A DNA stretch of 64,000 nucleotides from Paenibacillus mellifer (GTDB lineage Bacteria > Bacillota > Bacilli > Paenibacillales > Paenibacillaceae): contig NZ_JALPRK010000009.1 in the NCBI RefSeq assembly GCF_023195895.1, forward strand, positions 62,001 through 126,000. Direction: 5' to 3'. Both the position numbers and the translations under genes were made by a program. Shown in pieces: positions 32,614 through 42,326 of this stretch (positions within the stretch are counted from its first letter, which is position 1; each line of letters opens with the position of its first letter). The notes under the pieces are model-generated. The model made no database searches. It was given only the letters and a program-made list of their open reading frames with translations, and was not told the origin of the DNA.

Positions 32614-33714
32614 TCAGTTAGCCGGTTCGTTTTCCGCTTTCCCGCCGTTTTCAGTCTGCGAGTCAGGCGTCTTGATGCCGGCGATCTGATTCTTTAAGGC
32701 TTGCTTGGACGCCTCCAATTCATCCTCGTGTAAATATACGTACGGGCTCTTCCAATCGCCGGTTACCGGCATGAAATCCACATTTTCCTTGGAAATGCTC
32801 CAATAAGCCTGAATCATATTCTTCATTTGCTGCGATTCCAAATCGGTATCCATATTCTTGCCGACGGACTCGATCACTTTGCCAGCGCCCATCACGCCAT
32901 TAAGCGACTTCGCTTGGTCGATAAGCGCATGCAGCACTTCGTTCTGTCTGCGGTTACGGTCGAAGTCATCCGAGCCCTTCGTACGTGGGCTGCAGTTCGA
33001 TTTACGATATCTTACGAAACCAAGTGCGTCCTCCCCGTTTAGGTGCTGCGCCCCTTGCTTCAAATTGATATCGGTACCGTCCGCCGTATCCCGGTAACAC
33101 ATATCTGCATCGACATTTACGTCTACGCCACCAAGCGCGTCCACCACATCGCGGAACCCTTGGAAATTAAGAACTGTGACATAATCGATATCGATATCAA
33201 AAAACTTGCTCATCATCGTTTTCATTTCCTGAGTGGCGGTGATCCCAGTCTTCTTCTCAGCTGCCAGGAAATTCGGATAAAACGCATTGAGCTTGTTCGT
33301 CTTGTAACCTTCCAGTTTCATCCTCGTGTCACGCGGTAGAGATACGACGGTGGCGGACTTCGTCTCCGGGTTCATCGCGATCACCATCATGACATCACTC
33401 AGATGAGTACCCGTTGCCGGTCGATAATCCGTTCCAAGCAACAGCATCGTGATCGGCTTCACCTTAGCGGATTGCTCCGGCGCTACTTTGTCCGTAGTCC
33501 CGGTCGCATCGATCACCTGATCTGCGGTATAAAATAAATAACCTGCATAAAGGCCAACCCCAACCACTCCGATAATGAGGAGCGTCAGGACAAACTTTAG
33601 AAATCGTTTAAAACCGCTGGACTTCCTTTTTCTAACAGAACCCTTATTCGAACCTTTTGCCGAGCCTCTTTGGCTATGCCCCCGGGGAGGTAAGCCGCTG
33701 CGGTTAGAACTCAT
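32614..33714 (-). CDS. LytR-CpsA-Psr (LCP) family protein
   Basis: LCP proteins transfer glycopolymers such as teichoic acids from the lipid carrier to peptidoglycan outside the cell. The 366-residue protein has a basic N-terminus, one membrane segment (about residues 35-57), and the LCP domain with TMLLLGTDYRPA, SDVMMVIAMNPETKSATVVSLPRDTRM, and the arginine motif DDFDRNRRQNEVL. These carry the Asp and Arg residues that bind the polyprenyl diphosphate head. The C-terminal tail is Gly/Asn-rich. ATG 33712-33714 has a modest AAGGTG site. Confidence 0.9.
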   Translation of the reverse strand: MSSNRSGLPPRGHSQRGSAKGSNKGSVRKRKSSGFKRFLKFVLTLLIIGVVGVGLYAGYLFYTADQVIDATGTTDKVAPEQSAKVKPITMLLLGTDYRPATGTHLSDVMMVIAMNPETKSATVVSLPRDTRMKLEGYKTNKLNAFYPNFLAAEKKTGITATQEMKTMMSKFFDIDIDYVTVLNFQGFRDVVDALGGVDVNVDADMCYRDTADGTDINLKQGAQHLNGEDALGFVRYRKSNCSPRTKGSDDFDRNRRQNEVLHALIDQAKSLNGVMGAGKVIESVGKNMDTDLESQQMKNMIQAYWSISKENVDFMPVTGDWKSPYVYLHEDELEASKQALKNQIAGIKTPDSQTENGGKAENEPAN

Positions 33715-33807
33715 GAACTCAAACACCTTATTTCTATAAAAATGTTGTCGCATCCATAAAGACGTACCGGGTTTCGAAAAAGTTACCGAATTTAGGCGTG
33801 AGCCAAG

Positions 33808-34116
33808 TTATGCCGATTTATCTCCAGCCGACGGCCCTGACTTTTTCTCCTTGTTTCGTCGCCCCTCGACAAAATAGCGAATCCGTACCATGAGCATCAG
33901 AACGACAGCGACCAACAGACATTGAATGATCGGCAGCTTGTCGATTTGAAAAATGAGTAACAGGAACGAACCCAGCGCCATGAGAAGGTAAAGGATGATC
34001 TCCTTGAACAGCGGCAGCTTCTGCTGTGCGCGAAAGACTTTATTGTAAACGAAAACGATCAGCACGAAGATCAGCACGTAGGAAATGACTGGATGCTCAG
34101 CAAACCAGCTCTGCAT
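33808..34116 (-). CDS. ylaH: YlaH-like membrane protein
   Basis: The 102-residue protein has three hydrophobic segments (about residues 10-27, 39-58 and 62-78) and a charged C-terminal tail. It resembles YlaH of Bacillus and lies downstream of typA (YlaG) in the same order. Function unknown. The ATG at 34114-34116 follows AGGAGGGG. Confidence 0.75.
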   Translation of the reverse strand: MQSWFAEHPVISYVLIFVLIVFVYNKVFRAQQKLPLFKEIILYLLMALGSFLLLIFQIDKLPIIQCLLVAVVLMLMVRIRYFVEGRRNKEKKSGPSAGDKSA

Positions 34117-34152
34117 ATCGAACCCCTCCTTCAAATGGCCACGTTACAATTA

Positions 34153-35994
34153 TTATAAGTTGGCTTCCGACATTTTGCGATGTTTTTCCGCCCGCTCACG
34201 TTCACTTTTGTTCAAAATCTTCTTGCGAAGGCGAACCGATTTCGGCGTAATTTCGCAATACTCGTCATCATTCAAATATTCCAGCGCTTGCTCCAGCGAG
34301 AACAACCGCGGCGTCTTCATCTTCACGGTTTCGTCCTTCGTGGCCGAGCGTACGTTTGTCAGTTGTTTCTCTTTGCAAATGTTAACGACGATGTCGTTGT
34401 CTCGGGTATGCTCCCCAACGATCATCCCTTCGTAAATCTCCGTACCAGGTTCCAAGAACAAGATCCCGCGATCCTCGATCGACAAAATCCCGTAAAGCGT
34501 CGAAACGCCATTTTCACTGGATACCAATACCCCTTCATGACGCCCGCCGACTTGACCGCCAAGGAACGGACCATAGCTGTCGAAAGCGTGATTCATCACG
34601 CCGTAGCCGCGAGTCAACGTCAGGAAATGCGTAGTATATCCAATCAAACCGCGAGCTGGAATCAAGAACTCCAAGCGGACTTGACCGGTTCCGTTGTTGA
34701 TCATATTCACCATTTCCGCTTTGCGGGAACCTAAACTTTCCATAACCGCACCCATGCTTTCTTCGGGCACGTCGATCAGCAGGCGTTCAAGCGGCTCCAT
34801 CTTGACTCCGTCAATCTCCCGTACGATAACTTCCGGTTTGGATACCTGCAGCTCGTAACCTTCGCGACGCATATTCTCGATCAGGATGCCCAGGTGAAGC
34901 TCACCGCGGCCAGATACGATAAAGGCGTCTGGGCTGTCGGTCTCTTCGACGCGCAAGGAAACGTCCGTTTCCAGCTCCTTGAACAGACGCTCACGCAGTT
35001 TGCGGGAGGTGACCCATTTCCCTTCGCGTCCGGCGAACGGGCTGTTATTGACGAGGAACGTCATCTGCAGCGTAGGCTCGTCAATCTTCAATACCGGCAA
35101 TGCCTCCGGCTGGTTTGGATCGGCAATCGTTTCGCCGATATTAATGTCTTTGATCCCGGCGATGGCTACGATATCGCCGGCTCCGGCTTCTTCAATTTCC
35201 GCGCGGCGCAGGCCTTGGAAGCCGAACAGCTTCTCAATGCGAGCGGTCTTCTTGCCGCCGTCGCGCGTCATAACAGCCACGGATTGGCCTTGGCGGATGA
35301 TCCCGCGGTTAACCCGGCCGATCGCGATCCGGCCCAAATATTCGTTATAGTCCATCAGCGTAACCAGGAATTGCAGCGGCTCGTCTACCTTCTCCGTAGG
35401 CGCCGGAATATGATCAATGATCGTTTCGTACAACGCCATCATATTGTCGTCTTGCTTCTCCGGATCCAGACTGGACGTGCCGTTCAAAGCCGAAGCGTAA
35501 ACAACCGGGAATTCCAGCTGATCATCGCTCGCTTCCAATTCAATAAATAAGTCGAGAACCTCGTCGATCACTTCCGCCGGGCGTGCAGCCGGACGGTCGA
35601 TTTTGTTCACAACAACGATCGGAGTCAAGTGATGCTCCAACGCCTTGCGAAGCACGAATTTGGTTTGCGGCATACAACCTTCGTAAGCATCAACAACAAG
35701 CAAGACACCGTCGACCATTTTCATAATCCGTTCCACTTCTCCGCCAAAATCGGCGTGTCCCGGTGTATCTACGATGTTGATCAAATAATCTTTGTACGTA
35801 ATGGCCGTGTTCTTCGCCAAAATGGTAATTCCGCGTTCCCGTTCCAAATCGTTAGAGTCCATAGCCCGTTCCTGTACCGCCTCGTTATCCCGGAAAATCC
35901 CGGACTGCTGCAGCAGTTTGTCTACAAGTGTCGTTTTCCCGTGGTCAACGTGGGCAATAATCGCAATATTGCGAATTTCATTTCTTTCATGCAT
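34153..35994 (-). CDS. typA: Ribosome-associated GTPase TypA/BipA
   Basis: TypA is a translational GTPase that binds the ribosome and helps assembly under stress or cold. The 613-residue protein has G1 [15 protein letters not shown] near residue 14, G3 [15 protein letters not shown]4 NKIDRP, then EF-G-like domains II, III and V and the TypA-specific C-terminal domain ending in a lysine/arginine-rich tail. The length is typical. GGAG lies 8 bp before the ATG. Confidence 0.95.
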   Translation of the reverse strand: MHERNEIRNIAIIAHVDHGKTTLVDKLLQQSGIFRDNEAVQERAMDSNDLERERGITILAKNTAITYKDYLINIVDTPGHADFGGEVERIMKMVDGVLLVVDAYEGCMPQTKFVLRKALEHHLTPIVVVNKIDRPAARPAEVIDEVLDLFIELEASDDQLEFPVVYASALNGTSSLDPEKQDDNMMALYETIIDHIPAPTEKVDEPLQFLVTLMDYNEYLGRIAIGRVNRGIIRQGQSVAVMTRDGGKKTARIEKLFGFQGLRRAEIEEAGAGDIVAIAGIKDINIGETIADPNQPEALPVLKIDEPTLQMTFLVNNSPFAGREGKWVTSRKLRERLFKELETDVSLRVEETDSPDAFIVSGRGELHLGILIENMRREGYELQVSKPEVIVREIDGVKMEPLERLLIDVPEESMGAVMESLGSRKAEMVNMINNGTGQVRLEFLIPARGLIGYTTHFLTLTRGYGVMNHAFDSYGPFLGGQVGGRHEGVLVSSENGVSTLYGILSIEDRGILFLEPGTEIYEGMIVGEHTRDNDIVVNICKEKQLTNVRSATKDETVKMKTPRLFSLEQALEYLNDDEYCEITPKSVRLRKKILNKSERERAEKHRKMSEANL

Positions 35995-36120
35995 AGGTTT
36001 TTCTCCATATCCTTTCGTCTCTATAAATTATCAAGCGATTGTCAAACAGAACTGATTATATATAAAGTTTGCACTTCGAACGTTATTTAATCGACAGGAC
36101 CAAGTGCAGCCTCATTAACC

Positions 36121-36153
36121 ACAAAACAAAGCGTCGACTAGATGCCGACGCTT
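36121..36153 (-). terminator. Probable terminator of the 36218-36718 gene
   Basis: On the minus strand, AAGCGTCG-N9-CGACGCTT is followed by TGTTTTGT. The T-run is interrupted, so it may be only partly efficient. The rest of the gap to typA shows no clear element. Confidence 0.6.
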
Positions 36154-36217
36154 GACATATCCCTTATATTATACGTGAAATTTTGAATATTTCAAGAACT
36201 AACCCAACATTACCCCA

Positions 36218-36718
36218 TTACCAGGATCTACGGCGATTGCCGCGGGCGGCGATCAGCCAGATACCGACAATAATCAAGAGCGCAGCCAGGAAATACACGA
36301 TCGAGGAAGCGAATAACGTCCAGCCCAGCAATAGGACCGAGAAAGCCCCCAGGATCATGGCGGCGATGAATATCCCATTTTGGCGCTGAGGCGAGAAATA
36401 GCCGTATTCGAACAGACCGACGGCCAGGCCAAGGAAGAAGAGCGGCCAAGTGTATCTCAAGGTTTGCCATCCTCCAATCACGCCGGTGAAAAATACGAGG
36501 CTGTAGACGACCAGAATTGCGCCGGGAAGCAGCAGCTCCGCAGGACCTTTACGCCAGAAATGCCATACATGCAGCACGATCCCTGGGATCAGCAGCAAGA
36601 GCGGCCAAAGCGCCCTACCAAGGAAGCTAAATACCCCTAATTTTCCGAGCAGGATAATCACTCCGGCAGCGAGAATGAGAACGCCAGTCATCAGCTTGTT
36701 GTTGTCGGACATATCCAT
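36218..36718 (-). CDS. Uncharacterised membrane protein (LiaF-N/DUF5668-like)
   Basis: The 166-residue protein has about six short hydrophobic segments and resembles the membrane domain found at the N-terminus of LiaF-type proteins, without the soluble C-terminal domain. Function unknown. Two ATG codons lie close together (36718 and 36712); the first is reported. GGAAGG precedes them. Confidence 0.6.
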   Translation of the reverse strand: MDMSDNNKLMTGVLILAAGVIILLGKLGVFSFLGRALWPLLLLIPGIVLHVWHFWRKGPAELLLPGAILVVYSLVFFTGVIGGWQTLRYTWPLFFLGLAVGLFEYGYFSPQRQNGIFIAAMILGAFSVLLLGWTLFASSIVYFLAALLIIVGIWLIAARGNRRRSW

Positions 36719-36874
36719 CACACACCTTCCAGAAGACAATGAGGGACAAGACGTTGCAAATTACGACATCCCCTTCCCTTCCAGTTTATATGAAATCTGC
36801 CCAAAAAACCACTCAGCCTGCAGCCTAGGATAAATGTTTTTTTCGGATCCTGTGGATGGAACTGCCGAAGCGAG

Positions 36875-37540
36875 TTACCCGCGTCCAGCGTTATATTTTC
36901 GCAGCCAACCGAACATAATAACGACCGCGGCGGTCACTGCAGGTACAACATGTGCTAAAGCGGGAACGGCCGCCGTCAGCGCCGGCCCGAGCTGAGGATC
37001 TTGCAGCAGCATATCCCCTGCGGTGTATCCGAGGATACCTGCACCTGCATAAGTGAGGATTGGCATTCGCTCCAGCCAATCGGCGATCAGGTTGCTGCCC
37101 CATACCACGATCGGAATGCTGATCGCGATCCCGATAACAAGGATCGATAAGTCCCCCTCCGCCAGCGCAGCGATCGCCAGCACATTGTCCAGGCTCATAA
37201 TGAAGTCGGCGGCGAGGATCGTCTGCACGGCCTTCCACAACGAGCCTGCGCCGGCTACGCGGGAATGCTCCTCCTGAGGCAGCAGCAGCTTGAAAGCAAT
37301 GGCAGCCAGCAGCACGCCTCCTGCCGCATGGATAAACGGGATTTTCAACAGAATTACAGCTACCCAGGTCAAAATGCAGCGCAGCAGGACAGCTCCCAGC
37401 GCGCCCCACCATACGGCCCGTTTGCGTTGCTTTAACGGTAAGTTCTTACTGGCCATCGCTATAACAACGGCGTTATCGCCGCTGAGCACCAAATTAATGA
37501 TCAAAATTTCCGATAACAGCAGCAATTGTTCCAAGCTCAT
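36875..37540 (-). CDS. TerC-family integral membrane protein
   Basis: TerC-family proteins are multi-pass membrane proteins, several of which export manganese; the founding member belongs to tellurite resistance clusters. The 221-residue protein has about seven hydrophobic segments and two membrane-embedded aspartates in the signature motifs LVLSGDNAVVIAMA (near residue 18) and DFIMSLDNVLAIAALA. It is divergently transcribed from a paralogue at 37665. I saw no yybP-ykoY manganese riboswitch in the gap. Confidence 0.85.
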   Translation of the reverse strand: MSLEQLLLLSEILIINLVLSGDNAVVIAMASKNLPLKQRKRAVWWGALGAVLLRCILTWVAVILLKIPFIHAAGGVLLAAIAFKLLLPQEEHSRVAGAGSLWKAVQTILAADFIMSLDNVLAIAALAEGDLSILVIGIAISIPIVVWGSNLIADWLERMPILTYAGAGILGYTAGDMLLQDPQLGPALTAAVPALAHVVPAVTAAVVIMFGWLRKYNAGRG

Positions 37541-37664
37541 CCCTCCCCTACAACTTTTATGAAGAATGAAGCCAAGCTATGCCACTTTACAAAAACAACT
37601 CTGGACAAATGAATCCTTTTAGCGATTTAATACGTATATACGTCTATAGAGGAAGTGACATAAC

Positions 37665-38369
37665 GTGGACTTATTTAGTGCTGCTTTTTTTCTCGCCCTG
37701 ATCAACATTATTTTTATCGATCTCATTTTGGCGGGTGACAATGCAATCGTCATCGGGATGGCGGCTAGAAAGCTGCCCCACTCGGTCCAGAAGAAGGCGA
37801 TCCTATACGGGACGGCCGGAGCTGTGGTGCTGCGAATCGCAGCGACCCTTATTGTCGTTTGGCTGCTGCAAATCCCTTGGCTGCTGGCAGTCGGCGGTTT
37901 GATGCTGATCTTTATCGCTTACAAGGTGCTGGCCGATGAAGGCGATCACGACAACATCGAAGCCAAGGATAAACTTTGGCCGGCCATCCGTACCATTATC
38001 ATCGCCGACGCGGCAATGGGACTCGACAACGTTATCGCGGTCGCAGGAGCATCCAAACAACATATGGTGCTGGTTGTGATCGGATTGCTGATCAGTGTAC
38101 CCATTGTCGTTTGGGGAAGCACCCTATTTATTAAACTGTTGGACAAGTTCCCCTGGATCGCATACCTTGGCTCAGCGGTGTTGGCTTATACCGCCGCCAA
38201 TATGATCACCGAGGAACGACATTTCCTGCATTTTTTTGAGGCAAACCCGGTTCTTCGTTATCTGATGATCGCCATCGTCGTTGCTGGTGTGCTTTTGGCC
38301 GGTTACATGAAGAAACGTCAGCATCGCAAAGAAACAGAAAGCCATCAGACCCATCCGGCAACCCACTAG
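37665..38369 (+). CDS. TerC-family protein (YjbE-like)
   Basis: The 234-residue protein has the same fold as its neighbour, with ILAGDNAIVIGMAAR near residue 21 and DAAMGLDNVIAVAGAS near residue 110, and a histidine-rich C-terminal tail (HRKETESHQTHPATH) that might bind metal. Related YjbE-type proteins help export manganese that is needed by secreted enzymes. The start is GTG with GAGGAAGTG upstream. The two neighbours are only moderately alike, so this is an old duplication. Confidence 0.85.
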   Translation: MDLFSAAFFLALINIIFIDLILAGDNAIVIGMAARKLPHSVQKKAILYGTAGAVVLRIAATLIVVWLLQIPWLLAVGGLMLIFIAYKVLADEGDHDNIEAKDKLWPAIRTIIIADAAMGLDNVIAVAGASKQHMVLVVIGLLISVPIVVWGSTLFIKLLDKFPWIAYLGSAVLAYTAANMITEERHFLHFFEANPVLRYLMIAIVVAGVLLAGYMKKRQHRKETESHQTHPATH

Positions 38370-38376
38370 GAACAGC

Positions 38377-38419
38377 AAAAAACCGCCTCAGCCATCAACC
38401 TGGCATTGGCGGTTTTTTT
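38377..38419. terminator. Bidirectional terminator between terC2 and thiI
   Basis: AAAAAACCGCC...GGCGGTTTTTTT with an inner GCC/GGC pairing lies in the 56-bp convergent gap, 7 bp past the TerC stop and 7 bp before the thiI stop. Both strands have a T-run. Confidence 0.85.
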
Positions 38420-38425
38420 ATAGAA

Positions 38426-39664
38426 TTAAAACCAATTTTCTTGCACAACAGGGTCTTCCCCGGCTTCCCGCCGCACGATGCTGCGGCCAGGTCGAATCAC
38501 GATGGTTTCCGTATCCTCTACCGCTTTCTGAATCATTTCATCTAAATCCTCAAGCGAACGTTCAACGCTTTCCAACACATGTAGATTAGGATTCGTCGCC
38601 GGCGACTTCGGAACGAATAACGTACAGCAATCCTCGTAAGGCAAGATCGACAAATCATAGGTGCCGATTTGCTGCGCCATCGCGATAATATCTACCTTGT
38701 CCGTCATCACCAATGGCCGCAGCAGCGGCAAATCGGTTACCCGCCCGATTGCATTCATGCTGGATAACGTTTGGCTGGCCACCTGGCCCAGACTATCTCC
38801 AGTGACCAGAGCTAGGGCTCCGTTACGTTCAGCCAACTTGGTGGCAATGCGCAGCATAGATCTACGCATCAGGGTTATGGTCAGGTTCTCTTGACCGGAT
38901 TTCGCCAGCTTCGTTTGGATATCGGTAAAAGGAACCAGATGCATCTTGATCGAACCTGCAAACCCCGCCAACACGGTAGCCAGGTCAATGACCTTTTGTT
39001 CGGCTTTTTTGCTCGTAAAGGGATAACTGTGAAAATGAACGCATTCGATCTCCAACCCGCGACGCAGCGCCGACCAACCGGCGACAGGGCTGTCGATACC
39101 TCCGGATAGCAGCAACATTGCTTTACCGTTCGTTCCGAGCGGGAATCCACCCGCTCCGGGGATCACTTCGCTGAATAAATAAGTGCCCTGTTCCCGGATT
39201 TCCACACGCAGCTCCAATTCGGGGTCATGTACGTCCACATGCAGCTCGGGGCAGGCGTTCAGGATCGGGCCGCTGACCAGCTTGTTCATCTCATGCGTCG
39301 AGTGGGGAAACGGCTTCCAGACCCGGCGGGCGCTAACTTTAAACCTCGTGCCAGGCCCGACGCCAAGCTCTTTGACGAAATGAACCGCAGCCGGGATGAT
39401 ATCCTCGAGACGGGATGGGGTAACCCGGATCGGAGAGATCGAGGTGACGCCAAATACGTTCTTCATTGCAGCGACGATCGGCGCAAGCGGCTCTCCGTTT
39501 AACGCAATATAGATCCTTCCATATTCCTTCATGATCTCGGCGCGAGGATAAGGGTGCAGCAGCGCCTTGACGTGATTGTGGGCCACCTTTTCAAATCGCG
39601 ACCGATTCCGCCCTTTAAGAATGATTTCTCCAAAGCGGAGCAATAACATATCATATTCCAGCAT
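38426..39664 (-). CDS. thiI: tRNA 4-thiouridine synthetase ThiI
   Basis: ThiI activates uridine 8 of tRNA with ATP and puts in sulfur received from a cysteine desulfurase. The 412-residue protein has an N-terminal ferredoxin-like and THUMP region (about residues 60-165) and a PP-loop domain with LLLSGGIDSPVAGW near residue 183. It lacks a C-terminal rhodanese domain, as in Bacillus; the Cys-Cys near EDCCTLFVPKSP is conserved. It lies 15 bp after the cysteine desulfurase gene, its likely sulfur donor. Confidence 0.93.
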   Translation of the reverse strand: MLEYDMLLLRFGEIILKGRNRSRFEKVAHNHVKALLHPYPRAEIMKEYGRIYIALNGEPLAPIVAAMKNVFGVTSISPIRVTPSRLEDIIPAAVHFVKELGVGPGTRFKVSARRVWKPFPHSTHEMNKLVSGPILNACPELHVDVHDPELELRVEIREQGTYLFSEVIPGAGGFPLGTNGKAMLLLSGGIDSPVAGWSALRRGLEIECVHFHSYPFTSKKAEQKVIDLATVLAGFAGSIKMHLVPFTDIQTKLAKSGQENLTITLMRRSMLRIATKLAERNGALALVTGDSLGQVASQTLSSMNAIGRVTDLPLLRPLVMTDKVDIIAMAQQIGTYDLSILPYEDCCTLFVPKSPATNPNLHVLESVERSLEDLDEMIQKAVEDTETIVIRPGRSIVRREAGEDPVVQENWF

Positions 39665-39679
39665 CTTGACATTTCTCTC

Positions 39680-40818
39680 CTATCGTAAAGCCTGCAGCCG
39701 CTTGACCGATTGCTTCAACGCAGCGAGCAGGGCTTCTATGTCTCGCTCTTCATGTTCATCGCCCATACTGATCCGAATACCCGATGAGGCGATATCCTTG
39801 GATTTACCCATGGCCAGCAGAATACGGCTGGGTTCACTTCGCTTGGAAGAGCACGCCGAGCGGGTGGATACGTAAAAGCCTCCTCCTCCAGCATGTGCAG
39901 CAACGCTTCCGCTTTCATACCAGAATAAGAAAAATGGACAATATGCGGGGCTCCCAACGCAGGTGAATTTACCGTCAGCTCCGGGATCTCCGCAAGCCCT
40001 TGGATCAATTGCCCTCGCAAGCGGTAAAGCTTCGTTGTCCGGGCGTCCCGGGCTTCGGCCGCCAATCGCAAAGCTTTCGAAAAAGCCACGATATAGGGAA
40101 TGTTCTCCGTTCCGGAACGATATCCCCCCTCCTGGCCACCGCCTGCCAACAGCGGTACGAGCTGTAGTCCTTCGCGAACATACAGCAGCCCGACGCCTTT
40201 GGGTCCTCTTAGTTTATGCGCAGACAAGCTGTATAAATCGATGGAACCCTCCGTTAAGGAAATTGGCAGCTTCCCGAAGCCCTGAACTCCGTCAACATGG
40301 AACAGAACCCGAGGTGCCGAGGACTTCAACAGGCGACCAATGTCCTCCACCGGCTGTATGGCCCCCGTTTCATTGTTGACATGCATCACCGACACAAGGA
40401 CCGTATCCGGACGCAGCGCTCCTCGTACCTGTTCAGGAGTCACCTTTCCTTCTCCGTCAACCGGAAGAACGGTCGCCTCCCAGCCCAAGGACACCATTTG
40501 CTTCACGCTCTCCAGCACGGACGGATGCTCCGTTTCAGTTGTGATCAAATGTTTGCCTCGTCCGGCAAACTGAAGGGCCACGCCTTTTATTGCCATGTTG
40601 TTGCTTTCCGTAGCCCCGCCGGTAAACACGATTTCTCGCGGCCGAACTCCCAGAGCCGCGGCGCTAACTTCCCTTGCCCTATCCAACAGCTTGGCACTCT
40701 CCTCGCCAAGCCGGTGAAGCGACGACGGATTCCCATAATGCCGCGCCATCACTTCCGCTACGGTCTTGGCGACATCCTCATACGGCGGTGTCGTTGCTGC
40801 GTGGTCAAAATAAATCAT
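39680..40818 (-). pseudogene. Cysteine desulfurase with a -1 frameshift before the catalytic cysteine
   Basis: This is a NifZ/IscS-type pyridoxal-phosphate enzyme, probably the sulfur donor for ThiI. Residues 1-313 are normal: FDHAATTPPY at the N-terminus, TESNNMAIKG, HVDGVQGFGK and the PLP lysine motif SAHKLRGPKG. At about 39874-39889, near GGAGGAGGAGGCTTTTACG on the minus strand, the frame breaks and the open frame runs into unrelated residues, stopping at 39736. Reading one base back from 39877 restores a perfect family C-terminus: FYVSTRSACSS with the catalytic Cys at 39851-39853, then GIRISMGDEHEE, ending at the TAG at 39680-39682. A one-base loss (GAGGGC to GAGGC) explains it; a sequencing error is equally possible. 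Confidence 0.88.
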
Positions 40819-40834
40819 CTCTTCACCTTCATCT

Positions 40835-40901
40835 CAAAAAAGACCAAATGAAAAACGCGTATACCCGAAACAACCGCGGTCGGAGCGTTTTCCATTTGAT
40901 C
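40835..40901 (-). terminator. Probable terminator after the lytic transglycosylase gene
   Basis: On the minus strand, GATCAAATGGAAAACGC and GCGTTTTTCATTTGGTC pair over 17 bp with one mismatch and one wobble, around a 26-base loop, followed by TTTTTT. It separates the transglycosylase from the desulfurase-thiI pair. Confidence 0.7.
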
Positions 40902-40946
40902 TTCCTCATAATGTAGCGCCATTATCAGTATGCATGCAAAAACCAA

Positions 40947-41711
40947 CTAAGCCTCAAATTTAGCCTGTGCTCTCATAATCTTGGCAATGTACCCCTGCGT
41001 CTCCTGCGGGAGTAAGCGAAACTTCTCCATCAGTTGCTCATCGTTCCCGATCCCGAGCCGTTGCAGCCTTCCAGGCCCGGCATTATAAGCCGCAAGCGCC
41101 GTTTTGACGTCACCGCCATAACGATTGATCTGATACGATAAATATTTGGTGCCTCCGTCAATGTTCTGTGCGGGATCAAACGGGTTACTGACCCCAAGCC
41201 CTCTTGCCGTACCGTCCATCAACTGCATCAAACCTTTAGCACCGGCAGACGAAACTGCCTGCGAATTAAACGACGATTCGGTCGCGATCACAGCTTTGAT
41301 CAAGCTCTCGGGCACCCCATATCGAGCACTGGCTTGGGTGATCAAGGACTGTAGATCCGCTGGGCTCTCCGAAGGAAGCACGGTGGAATTCTCTTGTCTC
41401 CGCATCGCGGTCACTGCCTCAGAATTGGAAAACACCTCCGAAAACAGATCGTCCAATGTGTCCGAATCGTTGGACCCGGCAGAATACAGATACCTCTGTA
41501 ACGATTCCAACACGGAACGAGCATCGGTGCCCGCGGAATCGGCTGAAACGTTCGCATCCTGTTCCGCCAACATCATTTCCTGTAACAATATATCAAACAA
41601 CGAGCCGTCCATATCGCTTGAAGCCCGCTGCGCTGACGTTCCTTGCAAGTCTAATTGATTCAAGGACTGAAGCTGAATTAACTGTCCCATCGTACGCGGA
41701 TCGATTTGCAT
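40947..41711 (-). CDS. Lytic transglycosylase (SLT domain, CwlQ-like)
   Basis: The 254-residue protein has a low-complexity N-terminal half (about residues 1-120) and a C-terminal SLT lysozyme-like domain: SLIKAVIATESSFNSQAVSSAGAKGLMQLM, with the catalytic Glu in ATESSFN, and AALAAYNAGPGRLQ-type substrate motif (here KTALAAYNAGPGRLQRLG). Such enzymes cut the glycan strand of peptidoglycan. No signal peptide is evident at the N-terminus, as in some Bacillus relatives. Exact role unclear. Confidence 0.85.
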   Translation of the reverse strand: MQIDPRTMGQLIQLQSLNQLDLQGTSAQRASSDMDGSLFDILLQEMMLAEQDANVSADSAGTDARSVLESLQRYLYSAGSNDSDTLDDLFSEVFSNSEAVTAMRRQENSTVLPSESPADLQSLITQASARYGVPESLIKAVIATESSFNSQAVSSAGAKGLMQLMDGTARGLGVSNPFDPAQNIDGGTKYLSYQINRYGGDVKTALAAYNAGPGRLQRLGIGNDEQLMEKFRLLPQETQGYIAKIMRAQAKFEA

Positions 41712-41809
41712 GCCTTATAAGCTCCTCTTGGGGGAAAACTAGGTAATGCCTATATTTTACACGGATTCAACGACTCGTACCACCCTTTTTCGATAAAATT
41801 TGCAAATGT

Positions 41810-41844
41810 AAAAAAAGGCCAACGTCTGAAAGACGACGTTAGCC
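41810..41844 (-). terminator. Terminator of the 41898-42296 gene
   Basis: On the minus strand, GGCTAACGTC-N8-GACGTTGGCC is followed by TTTTTTT. Confidence 0.85.
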
Positions 41845-41897
41845 TGTGGATATAACGTTCATGATTTCGTCGCTATCCTCCGCCCAGGGGTGTAGGG

Positions 41898-42296
41898 TTA
41901 GCGAGTAAACGGCATGAGTACGAAATAACTTAGCGTAGAAACGATCCCCAAGCCGATAGCCCAAGCGCCGGACGTTTTATTGCCTTGGCTGTAGGCGTAA
42001 AAGCCCATGACCGCCGCCAGCGGACCCAGGATAATCGACCACATGAAGAGCGAAGCGATACCCAGACCGACGCCAACATAACCAACCGTCCGGCCGGCCG
42101 TACGAGCTCCATCCGCACGTTCGGTCCGATCTGCATCGCGAGTTTCGCTCCGAACCACGTTACCGCTGAAAGTCCCAGCGGGCGTGACCTCGGCCGCATA
42201 TTCCTCACGGTGCTCGCGGTCAGCTATACGCGGGTAATCGGTGCGGCTTTTGCTGGATGCGGGTTGCTCCGGTTTGTCTGCTTTGGTATCCGTCAT
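41898..42296 (-). CDS. Small membrane protein, DUF4190-like C-terminus
   Basis: The 132-residue product has a charged, disordered N-terminal half (rich in Asp, Glu, Arg, Thr) and two hydrophobic segments in the C-terminal half (about residues 73-98 and 105-128) in the DUF4190 style. No function is known. ATG 42294-42296 follows GGAGGTG. The small gene upstream (DUF1540) is 30 bp away. Confidence 0.6.
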   Translation of the reverse strand: MTDTKADKPEQPASSKSRTDYPRIADREHREEYAAEVTPAGTFSGNVVRSETRDADRTERADGARTAGRTVGYVGVGLGIASLFMWSIILGPLAAVMGFYAYSQGNKTSGAWAIGLGIVSTLSYFVLMPFTR

Positions 42297-42326
42297 CAAA
42301 AGCACCTCCGTTAACTAGTGTTTTTG

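Noticed and set aside
37541..37664. A possible yybP-ykoY manganese riboswitch between the divergent TerC genes
   Set aside because: The gap is only 124 bp and I could not find the conserved GGGGAGUA-type core on either strand.
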